A DNA stretch of 22,642 bases from Isohypsibius dastychi. Taxonomy: Eukaryota > Tardigrada > Eutardigrada > Parachela > Isohypsibiidae. Under the pieces are notes generated by a model. That model ran no database searches. It was not told the DNA's origin and worked only from the letters and a program-made list of their open reading frames with translations. This document shows, one piece after another, positions 1 to 9,386 of the stretch. Numbering within the stretch: position 1 is the first letter of the stretch; every line of letters begins with the position of its first letter. A program made the translations under genes and the position numbers. The stretch lies in assembly GCA_034696485.1 (NCBI GenBank), contig JAQIWT010000354.1, forward strand, positions 1-22,642. The letters are read 5' to 3'.

Positions 1-2
1 CT

Positions 3-359
3 TTTGATCACTCGATTGGTCCCAAACGTGTCATACCTTCAGGCATCACTCAGCAGCTCGTGACTACAACCGCGAAGTATCAAATTGAACGGGTGAATCG
101 TACTATTGACATACCTGAAGATACCACCGAAACGATAATTGTTAATATACAATTCGGAGCGTCACTGGGAATCAAAAGAAATAAAAACCTGTTTTTTTTG
201 AATAATTCGCCTGGTGGGACTGTACATAAGCTAATGTCTTTAATCAAGTGGTGGAATTTGTCACTGCGTATGCAATTTGAAGTTTTACTGCCCAAAACTA
301 GAATGTGTGTGGTATATACCGTGTTTGATAACATTATAAGTAAGTTTATCCGGTCATAG
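3..359 (+). CDS. Partial open frame of unknown function, cut by the window start
   Basis: The frame is open from base 3 through the in-frame ATG at 60 to a stop at 357-359, about 118 codons in total. It therefore probably enters from outside the window as a 3' exon or gene end. The composition looks like real coding: a stretch rich in T, I and V (residues about 25-60) resembles beta-strand-rich protein, followed by KWWNLSLRMQFEV. I do not recognise a domain. Its place next to the frames at 425-730, and the adenain-like remnant on the other side of the 12-mer block, make an old Maverick structural gene conceivable. That is only a guess from context. Confidence 0.35.
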   Translation, partial: FDHSIGPKRVIPSGITQQLVTTTAKYQIERVNRTIDIPEDTTETIIVNIQFGASLGIKRNKNLFFLNNSPGGTVHKLMSLIKWWNLSLRMQFEVLLPKTRMCVVYTVFDNIISKFIRS

Positions 360-433
360 ATTTAAATTCCCCACGATAATCAGTCTGTTTCGGAGATCAA
401 CCAACACCGCCAACTGATTGCCGACTTTACAGC

Positions 434-728
434 ATGAACACTTCACAGATTAGTTACATTATGCGTAAGATTCCAGTAACGGCTAACCCTAGTAAAAGTT
501 ACTACTCGCTAGTAACGCTACTTCGTGTCGGCTACTGGGCCGACTCCACGTCTTCTCGAAGTTTACCGAATGCAGCAATTGCGATGTTTCTCGCTACCAG
601 TTACTCCAAGTCTGCTGATTTCAGAAATCAGCAACTTTGGAGCTGAATTTGTTGAGATGAAAAGTTCTCGTCAGAAATTTGTATCTCTTTGTCATTCTTA
701 CCTCGTTGTTCAAATTAACAAGTTCTGA
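434..728 (+). pseudogene. Frameshifted coding-like remnant, possibly start of a capsid-type gene
   Basis: Two overlapping plus-strand frames (434-646 and 525-728) each look coding over part of their length, as if one frame passes into the other by an indel near 560-600. The second frame ends with a run containing TPSLLISEISNFG and SYLVVQINKF, the sort of serine/hydrophobic pattern seen near the start of double-jelly-roll capsid proteins of Polinton-like elements. The resemblance is weak and from memory of the pattern only. It stops at 726-728, just before the first 12-mer at 769. Confidence 0.2.
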
Positions 729-960
729 GTGTAAATCATTGTTCGGGAAGCATTTGTGGAACGTTTGCGCTGACGACAGCTGGAGAATCGCGAAAAGGTG
801 TGCACAGGTGCACAGATGATTTCGTTCCTTTTTCCGAGTTTCTGAATTATTCCATGTTGATTTTGACTACGTAAAGCGGCATTGAACGTTCTTCTTTAAA
901 AAAACCATCCACGCTTTTTGTTTTAGGTTTATGTCATTATCATTGCAACTTGTTGTCATA

Positions 961-968
961 CTTTGCAG
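961..968 (+). promoter_or_regulatory. Candidate trans-splice acceptor of the RING/zinc-finger gene
   Basis: A strong nematode-type acceptor (ctttgcag) ends 10 nt before the ATG at 979, with no obvious donor nearby. This is the usual placement of a spliced-leader acceptor. A 5'UTR intron is the alternative. Confidence 0.4.
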
Positions 969-978
969 AAATTGAAAG

Positions 979-2799
979 ATGGAGCGTCAGCAAAGACTTC
1001 GACAGGAAGTTTCGGAAAATCTGCAAGTACGTTTGAGCTACGAACCATTTCATTTCTTGATTGGAGTGAGCTGACGACAGCGTGTTCTTGTTGTGCTTTC
1101 TAGGCAGTGAAAGACCAGAATTCCTGCTTGATTTGTATGCAAATGGAGGAAGTGGCAGAACTGGGAAGAACACGTTGCTGTAATGCGATTCTCCATGTCC
1201 CCTGTGCTCTTGAATGGCAGTCAACTAAGCAGACTTGCCCTGCCTGCAGGTAATTTGTTGTTGGATCTGTTCTATCGGTGACGACAGCTTTATTTCTTGT
1301 TTCATTTATCTTGTACGCTGACGACAGCTTGTTGTTTGCCAAACTCCTTTTGACGCTTTAAAACTGAAAGATGGACCTCTTTCCATGGAGATGGCACTCC
1401 TTGTTCGGGATATGGAGAATGCCCTGGAGGCTGTGGTGTTGGATGTGGTTCCTGGTAATGGCGCACGTGATTCGTTGGAGATTGTATGTCTGTGGGTTTT
1501 GACCATTTTCACCAAATTTCCCCTGGAGAATATTCTCGTTCCTCTTTCGGCTGCCGAACTGGCTCTCCTTGGTTTACTGGACGCATTGGTCGGGAAGAAA
1601 AACTTTGATCTAGACAGGTATGGCTATCGTTAATAACTCTTTTTTGTGATCATTATTGGATTTGATAGGCTCATTCTTTTGATTCCTCCTCTCTATTTGT
1701 TCAACTTATTATTTGTTGTTGTCGTAGAAAACTCGCTGTCTTCAGCGTTGGCAGAAGATTTTATGAGTATTGGAATCACAAACGTTGGTCCTTGGACCAA
1801 CTGAAGGGCGCCTTCGATTTCTTCCTCCGTATGGGAGCTGTACCGGAATTTTTGGCAGAAGCTGCACAACCTTCTGGTTTGCGGCGTCCACGACATCTGT
1901 TACCGTGGCTGCCGAATTATCGCAGGGCCGAGGAAGAGCAGATGATCGGGGAGTACGCGAACATGTTTACTTCCTTGGCGGTCAAGTATAACGAAGCTGA
2001 GGTAATACATTTGCTGTCGTCAGCGTACGGTTTTGAATTTTGTTGCCCACGTTCTGCTATCGTCAGCTTATATTACAAATTCTCGAATTTTCGTTTCAGG
2101 CCTTCAAGGCACTGGCATTGGCTTTGGGATTTCCCAGTATTGCTTATCTGGGAATTGGACCCTTTCGCGGTAAACGCTATGAAAACTACATGCGCTATCG
2201 GTGTCCGTGTATTCTGTGCCAGTTGATCAACTCCGCTAGAATGGAAATAATGCATTTAAACAATATGTAAGTCCCATTTGAATTTGCATGGTATATACTG
2301 AAACTGATTTAATTCATTCATTATTCAGTTTGTTAATTCAGTTATTGGTTTATTATTTTGCCATTTTTATTTATCTCTGTTGTTTTTATTTTACAGCGAC
2401 AAACCGTTCACCTATGACTGTGGAGTGTGTCAGCAAAAAACAGAGTGGACCGCACTTCGTGGACATCATGCTTTGGAACACGGCGTATGTTTAAATTACA
2501 ATGGAAGTTTGCTGTCGTCAGCTGACTTTAATTTTCAATAGGATATTGATGCAATTGAGTGCGCCAAGTGCGTAACCCCTGTACTGCCGAACAAGGACCT
2601 GGATCATTCAAAGAGCTGCCCGCGCCGGAAGTGTGCCTTAGCGTCACTGGGACAGCAGGGGCGTGAAGTCGTTCCGCCGTTTGCAGTTTCATTCGCGCCG
2701 ATTAGGCTCTGCGTTCCAGTGGACATCTCCAATTATAAGATCGGCATGAAAGAAGAAGCATGTGACAGATTCATCTTGACTTTGAAGTACCGGAAGTAG
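979..2799 (+). CDS. RING-like and multi-zinc-finger protein, seven exons, one phase mismatch
   Basis: Exons read as 979-1026, 1104-1249, 1328-1617, 1728-2001, 2100-2266, 2397-2484 and 2542-2799 (TAG stop). Exon 2 carries a RING-like module: C24, C27, C41/C42, H47, C50, C61 and C64. Exons 5-7 carry further zinc-ligand clusters: RCPCILC, then YDCGVC followed by H-x-H-H and a later H, then CAKC followed by H and two C. RING domains usually act in ubiquitin transfer and the C-terminal fingers could bind DNA; both roles are inferred. Exon 2 ends with two bases of a codon, while exon 3 stays open only if read from a new codon, so the chain is out of phase there, by an indel or a wrong splice call. 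Exon 3 to exon 7 is consistent. 12-mers sit in introns 1, 2, 4 and 6. Confidence 0.7.
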
Positions 2800-3320
2800 T
2801 TCTCCTTTGTTCGCTGACGACAGCCTTCACTTCTGTTCTCATTCCTTGTTTTATTGCTCCGATAAAACCAAATTTTCCGTTTTATTTGTTTTGGCCAGAC
2901 GAATTTCATTGCTGACGACAGCGCTGATAGTACCTTTCTAGTAGTATCTTTCTTGGAAAACCGCACAGATTTGTTTATTTTTGTTTTTAATGATTGGACA
3001 GCGAAGAGAAATCGAAACGAACGTTACCGATGTGGATTTTATAGAAAGGAACAAAAAAGCAGTAGGAAGAAATTGGAAGATCCTCGTATCCATCGAATGC
3101 CTTGTCCAATTGGACCAAAGCTGGTGGAATGTGTTCTGCGTGCAACCTGCTTTGAACGCAAATTCCGGATTGGTCAATTCATCAAACCTCAGTTGGGCGG
3201 AGGTCTGATTATCCCATTCCCCGCGTTATCCCCCCCCCCCCCCGACCCCCAGAGCAGTTTGGCTCACCACTGCCGGAAGTGATAAAATCCGAATCGAAGC
3301 AAAAATAAAGAAGCTGTTTT
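2800..3320. other. Convergent 3' spacer with two 12-mers and a C tract
   Basis: This lies between the 3' ends of the RING gene (+) and the transposase (-). It holds exact 12-mers at 2813 and 2911 and a run of 14 C at 3230-3243. TTTATT at 2881-2886 could serve as a minus-strand AATAAA signal. A plus-strand open frame at 2953-3282 has low-information content and no splice context; I do not support it as a gene. Confidence 0.5.
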
Positions 3321-3503
3321 TTATGAGCCATATTGAAGTGTTGGGAGTAAAACCGCGAAAAGAATTTCATGACTTCCGGGAGGCTTAACAGTCACCACTG
3401 GACGAAAAAGTTCGTTCAAAGACACCTGTTTGATTATTTTTGAACAATTGCTACATTTCCGAATAAAAGTTGGGCTGGTTCCATCAGACGAAGTTCTCTT
3501 CAT
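3321..3503 (-). pseudogene. Possible out-of-frame C-terminal end of the transposase
   Basis: The main transposase frame stops with TGA at 3502-3500. Directly overlapping it (ATGA) another minus-strand frame opens at 3503 and runs to 3321. It contains KCSNCSKIIKQVSLNELF and a later PGSHE, a pattern like the short C-terminal tail of CMC transposases (a Cys-containing segment followed by a P-x-x-x-E end). This would fit a frameshift near 3500 that cut off the tail. The similarity is short and the call is tentative. Confidence 0.3.
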
Positions 3504-6031
3504 GGTCGGGAATTAATTTCTTCAACAATTGCACTCCAACTGTTCGGTTCGCAAGCATTGAATAACACAGATTTAAGGTTCAAAATTTCCAACGACCTTG
3601 TTTGGAAGTACCAGTTACATCTCGTCTTCCTCCTCGAGTACGATTCAGTTTCCAACAGCACGTTATAGTCACGTTGTAGTCTGGATATAAATCGCAAATT
3701 ACCATCTTCGAATGGTTGACGGAGCACGCTGTCGTCAGCAGTCCACTTTCTTGTGTCGTCCTCCATGTTTTCAAAGCGAAGAGGTTTTCCAAGTTGTTCA
3801 TACGAATGGCGAACCCCATCGGTCTCAATGTTGATCATACTCTCTGTAGGAATGGCTATTGTTTGGCAGTTCAGGAAACAGTCGTGTTGATAGCTGCGAA
3901 CAATTTGGCTGGCGACATCGGTTGTGCCATAAACTGTTCTCAGAAGACGTCCCATGAAATCCTCGAAATGAAAACAGGACAAGTGATACAATGGACCCCA
4001 ATTTTCACAGTCGTCCGGATGATGGCGCTGCTGGTGTGTATTATATACCATGAAGTCTTCCCCATAAATTTCTTGAAAGCTATTCAGGAATCGATCGAAG
4101 CACATTCTCGCCATGACCACGTGGTCTCCCAAGGTTCCATACTGATAGCAGTTATCCAAAAGCACAAGATGCATCGCCATCATCAAATCCGTGAAATTGA
4201 AGTAGACTGCGTTGTCTATTACGGCGTCGTAGATATACCATGAGGTGATCAACAAATCGTGTAAGTACTCGGCAGCGTGAACCTAGCATAATTTAATAAT
4301 GCCGACTCATTCACAACGCTGACGACAGCAAAAGTACCTTCAAACCACTCCCCTTCGGAGGAACTGTTCTGGAAAACGATGAAAGAAACCGGAAGTGAGT
4401 CAATCGGCGATCAACGGCGCTAATCAGCTTTTCATTAAGCATTTTCTTGTTTTTTGCAACTCCGCTCAGATGGGCATAGAACGGAAAATCTCCTTTACGA
4501 TTTCGCGTCCACAAGGAGAACATCGTTTTTATCTACCGGAAGCAGCATTATTTAAAGTTCACAGAATCAGATTCAGTTTCTTACCTGACCACATCCCGTT
4601 ACATGCATGTAGTCGCTGCTGGCGCCCCGGTGTGGACAGAATGACTTTATCCTGAGTAGACGAGAAGGTCCAAGAAACCCAAAAACCGGCTTGACTGACC
4701 GCTCGCTAATGGCTCGTTCAGCGTAACGAATTGTGTCTGATTTTTTCCATGATGGAAACCGACCCCGAATGAACCGGTAAATGATTTTACGATCCCCTTG
4801 CTTCCCCCGCTGCAAACATTTGTGACATCCATACATGCCTGCCAGGCCAACTCGATAAAGCGCTTTAAATCTTGCCTGTGCGTCAATATTCGCAATTGGT
4901 GCCGCGACTATGGTTGTCACAGTTGAGCTGTCGTCAGCGGTCCACTGAAATCCTTCGCTTTCAAGCCTCGCAATTTCCTCGGAGAAAAGATTCAACACGA
5001 TTTGCATATCCGGGTGAGTCTTGCCAACGCTCAAAGCATACAAAAACCGATGTCGATATCGTTTTCGTGACGGACTTTCATTTATAATTCAGGTTAAATG
5101 CCAAACTTCGCCATTAATACTTCCATTCATCCCAAATGCTTGTCCTCCGTCGATGTGCCAAGTAATCGAGATATCAAGCTGACCAACATTCGAATCAGCG
5201 TACATTTTCCCGTCGAACACGTCCAGCAAATCCGGTGAACGAGTCTCGCGATATAAAAAAACATACCTTCCGTTTGGTGATTGGAAATATCGTCTGAGTG
5301 CTTCCTCGATGCTGAAGATGTGGAATACTCCGCCAAGCTTTTCATTCACCTTTTCGCTAAATGGAAACATCATACACACTTGCTGACGACAGCTGATAAA
5401 TTTATCGACCCGATTGGTCTCAGACGGCGAATCTTCTCTTCCTATATACAACTGATACTTGGTGCAAAAGTGATGTTTTTCCGGTTGCATGACAAAATCT
5501 TTCAGGTGTTGGTCCATTAGATACAGTGACGTTGGAAATTTCGTATCGTTAGTGTTGAAACGTTGAATAAACTTCAACATGCTCTCTTGTTGCACCCCGG
5601 CCATGCAGTGTTTTCGCGACGCTCGCATGAATTCCACGACATTTTCAGTTGTCGATCTTCCTGAACTGGCTGTATTCTCCCGCTGGAATTCAACGTGAAT
5701 GTCATCGAATAGAAAATCCACGGCTTCCGGTTCGTCAGATTCTCAAGTGTCTTCAAACTCTGGTTCTGGAATGCTCAGAGGAAAATTTTCTTCAGCGCTG
5801 TCGTCAGCCTAAAATGTCAAACTATAATAAGAATCAATCAAGTACACCCAGCAGAAAATCAGATTTTATCAGAATTATTTTACTTACAAATTTAACAGTT
5901 TTCGATTCCGTGCGTTTGCGTTTGCGCATAAGATACAGCAACCCATCAGAAGATTCTCCGTCATCGAGCAGATAATCCTTGATTTTTTTCCGAATTGACG
6001 GAACTTCAACAATTCTTTTTCTGCGAGGCAT
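3500..6031 (-). pseudogene. CACTA/EnSpm-like (CMC) DDE transposase with two in-frame TGA codons
   Basis: Minus-strand exons: 6031-5888, 5808-4585, 4532-4338 and 4282-3500. All joins are phase 0 with clean GT/AG sites, giving about 780 codons. Blocks typical of animal CACTA-like transposases appear in order: a basic N-terminus; an acidic linker; WHIDGG (residue about 268, first Asp); INESP and THPDM; NIDAQAR (second Asp, about 357) followed by YGCHKC; FLGPSRLL; DYMH (about 450); IKTMFSLW; HAAEYLHDLL; MVYNTHQ; NWGPLYHLSCFHFED with the likely catalytic Glu; and GTTDVASQIV. Such proteins cut and paste their element in the nucleus. TGA codons at 5745-5743 and 5091-5089 interrupt the frame in the acidic linker and just after the first Asp. 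Otherwise the catalytic blocks look intact. 12-mers lie in exon 2 (5797, 5382, 4927), intron 3 (4318) and exon 4 (3728). A splice acceptor (tttttag, TAG at 6049-6047) precedes the ATG by 15 nt. Confidence 0.8.
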
Positions 6032-6049
6032 TAATTTTTGTGAAAGCTA

Positions 6050-6379
6050 AAAACTCAAATCAGAACCAAAACACGTTTCTTGTTTTTCAACAGAAGAGGG
6101 CGCCACTTAACAGATAAATACGTCAGGCTACTAGAAAACCGGTATCTGACGTCAGCAATTTTGTCCTGAAATAGAGCTCAGATGGCGTCACAGGCAATAT
6201 TCATGATGCAACACCAGCTTGAGCAGCCGTTATAGGTTTTCGCATTCATTCATGTTTGTTATATTGGCTCTTGAATTTCGGTGAGGTTCTCTCCCATCAA
6301 AGAACATTTCAAAGTTCTCAGCTATCGTCAGCGATTTTCCCAGTTGAATCCAGTTCCGCTTAGTTTATCGTGAACCGTT
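6050..6379. promoter_or_regulatory. Divergent promoter region between transposase and BEN-like gene
   Basis: About 330 bp separate the divergent starts of the transposase (-) and the BEN-like gene (+). It holds a one-mismatch 12-mer at 6321 (GCTATCGTCAGC) and an acceptor-like ttttcccag ending at 6343, 36 nt before the plus-strand ATG, which could be a trans-splice site. No clear TATA box or other promoter element is recognisable. Shared regulation of the two genes is inferred from position only. Confidence 0.4.
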
Positions 6380-7086
6380 ATGATGACTGATGAAGAAGAG
6401 AAGCTCCAGGAGTTCAAGCGGTATCACGGCTCAAGAAAAGGTAATAGAAAATGCCAAGTATTTTGAAATTTAAAATTTGAAATTTCTAAGCTGGTGTTTT
6501 CAGGGTATCTTGTCGTCGTTTATCACACGACCTGCCATGGGGCTCAAATTATCTATACCAAATCCAAATTGGACTTGTGGAAGCTGGATGGAGAGCTTGA
6601 TTACAGCGGAAAGGAATTCTTGGCTGTTGGCGACATCGTTCTTGCCAGACTCAAAAAAGACTCGAAAGATTTTTATCATGCGAGAAAAGAGTTAATCACA
6701 TCAGATAAGAGCTCTGCGAAAACCACACTCGACCATCTGGAATCCGTCAAGGTGAGAGTGAGCTGTCGTCGGCGAACCAGTGTAAAATGATTCAACTCAA
6801 CGTTTTTCAGGCTGCATCTGAAGTGCAGACAAAAAAGTCGAAGGAAGACACGCGTCAACTTGGGGAAGAGCAGTTGCAGGTGGAGAAGTCGTTTATTCAA
6901 AGCGTTAAAGATTCAGGATTGCAGACTGGGAATGATTCTGCTACGGAAAGAAGGAGAAGTAATTATCCGTAATTTCTTGAACCAGAAATTCAGTCAATTA
7001 AAACTTTCTAGGTTGTGTTACTCCGCGACGGGAATCAACTCCTACTCCAGAAACTGGTTTGACGAGCCCGAAAACTCCAATTCTTG

Positions 7087-7139
7087 GCAAGTTTGCTGAC
7101 GACAGCTGTTGAGCAGACATTAACGTTGATTGTTTTTAG
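7087..7139 (+). other. GC-AG intron carrying an exact 12-mer
   Basis: The only donor that keeps the reading frame here is G|GCAAGT at 7087, the classical GC-AG donor context; the acceptor is tttttag at 7133-7139. The alternative GT at 7091 puts a stop 17 codons into the next exon. The 12-mer sits at 7095-7106, right behind the donor. Confidence 0.55.
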
Positions 7140-9140
7140 ATTGTATCATGAATTCTCGTCCGAACCTTTTGACTGCTGCCGAAGGTGGTAAGAAGTACAA
7201 CTGTGGTAAAATCAACGCTTTCTGTCTTCCAGAACATAAAAAACGGTTTGTGAAGAAGACAATGACGCTCGAGTCAGATGAGGATGACAGCCAACACCAG
7301 GGGAAGGCTGAAGAAGGTAAGGAACGTGCAGTTGGTAGCATCATCAGAATATTTATTTAATTTTCGGTCTTTATAGCTGACGACAGCAGCATATATGAGG
7401 GAAGTGTGGATATTGTGGATGACAAGAAGCGGGCTGACCATCAGCGAAGCTCCAGCGAGGGTAATTAACTCTTTCAAGTGAATGTGTATATCTGATCTAA
7501 GCTGACATGGCTTTCAGAAACTGTTAATCGGCCGCCGCGGAAGACTGACGACGACGATGACCGTCGATACTGTAAGATACAGCAACTTGCGGTGTATTTG
7601 TCTCTTTAACGATAATAATGATTTACAGATGGATTAAAAGATATATATTAGCAAGAGAGCAGCCCTTCAAAAATGGAAGCTCATGAAAAACTTGTGCGCC
7701 AAGGTGAAAAACTTCGATATTTAGTTTTTGTCGTCAGCTGTCGTCAGAACTATCCATTTCAGTTTGAGAAAGTCAACAACGTGCCAGAGCTGCTCGACAA
7801 AAGCCAGGTAAATGTGCCCGATATTTCCAGAGAATACTGTATGATTAAGCTCATTTTTATAGCTTCAACGGCTTATGGTCGACTTTTGCAAAACGCCCGC
7901 AAAGGTAAATGCGCTTTTTCAAATATTCACATTGTGCAGTTTACTCCTCAGAAAGCGAGAAAAAAGTGGCGGTCCTTAATCGGAAAGAGATTGAAGAACG
8001 AACTAAACGAGGTGAAATATTTGGTCAGGCTGTCGTCAGAGAAATGATAAAAATTTATTGCAGAACCAAAACCGGAATTACTCTTGACGGAAGAAGACGA
8101 ACGTATTTATGACTACCGTTCGTTTTTATACAAAGCTTTCGTCCATTTTTCTGACTATTTTTTCATGATTCAGAAGATTATCCGGATCCTCTCCTTCCTG
8201 CAGTGAAACAGGAGCGTCTTGATGACAACCGTCATTTAGGTCAATCGTATCCAATCTATTCTTCTTCTGGTAAGCATTGTTGCCTTAAATCTTGTTTATT
8301 TCCGATGGAATTTTCTTGTTCATATTCCTCGTGCGTTACGTCATAATCTTCCCATTTTTCTGTTTCAGGGCAAAGAAGCGGCACAGATGAAAAACAGGCT
8401 GTCGTCAGCAAGGATGTATCACTGACTCATTTCAAACAAGAACCAGGTACTCACCACCATGTTTCTTTCCGGTCTGTAACAGTTAGTTTCGTTTGTTTTG
8501 GAGAATCAAACAGTGACTCAGAACGAAAACGAGCATATACCAAAAAATCCTCAATTTCTGAATCGCATGGGATGAGTTATTCGGCCTCAAGTGAGTTGCT
8601 CTACTTTGTTGTTTTTGTTTTTTGCATCTGAAAGTTGACAAAAAATCCCGCAGCACATCGCGAATTTGATCCCAGAAAAGGAAATTCAAACAACTAACAT
8701 GGACTTGAAATATTCTGTTTATTTTCAGAAAAACGAGCGGAAGCCAAATCTGTCGTCAGCGCACTAGGAGTCAAGAAAGAACAACGTAATGGAAATTTGA
8801 TTATTTACCATAGAAGCATTTAATATGATAAATTATATTTATTCAGTTGGTTGATTTGAAATCTATAGTATGTGTGTCTTTAAAGGATATCATGAGGATA
8901 GTCCCGCCCGTTATCAAGCATACCCCCCAAGTACAGCAAACTTGATTTTTATGGACTGTGTTTTAGGAGTAACCTGGAATTTTTTTGCAGTTCGAAAGAA
9001 TCATGGATCGCTCACGGACCTTTTCAAGCAACGGCCTGTTCCGGGTTGCGGTGGGAATAATTCTCCGGGTAGATTCTAATTAAAATGCTGAATAATTCTC
9101 GCTGACGACAGCTTCTCTGATTCAAGGCTCACCGACTTTG

Positions 9141-9386
9141 TATCGTGCGACCAAAAAGGTTCTGCGGTTCCACATTTTGAGGGGCGGTCGGATGACGTAA
9201 ATTGGAGAATAGAATGGACCATTGAGCATTTTGGTTTCAGAATAACAAAGGAAAGGCAAGAATGCGTATTGGCCAAAAGAATACTCAATTTTCATTGGTA
9301 CGTAAACCCACCAACCAAATGGCACGTGACGTCATCCAACTGCCCCGCGAAATGTGGAACCGCAGAACCTTTTGGGTCGCACGATA
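9141..9386. mobile_element. 242-bp Tc1/mariner-type MITE with TA target duplication
   Basis: The element spans 9143-9384 and is flanked by TA at 9141-9142 and 9385-9386. Its ends are inverted repeats starting TCGTGCGACC and running about 58 bp (9143-9200 against 9384-9327) with about six mismatches. It has no coding capacity. The TA duplication and long terminal inverted repeats fit a non-autonomous Tc1/mariner element. Leaving out the element and one TA keeps the host exon open in frame up to the donor at 9431, so insertion came after the gene was formed and disrupts it. Confidence 0.85.

Noticed and set aside
3230-3243. C14 homopolymer as a functional element
   Set aside because: A simple run, prone to length change and sequencing error; no sign of function.
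2953-3282. 109-codon plus-strand frame between RING gene and transposase
   Set aside because: It has no start context, no splice sites and no domain, and it runs through the C14 tract into proline codons; most likely chance.
3716-4243. 175-codon plus-strand frame
   Set aside because: It is the antisense of the last transposase exon, whose minus-strand reading has strong family blocks.
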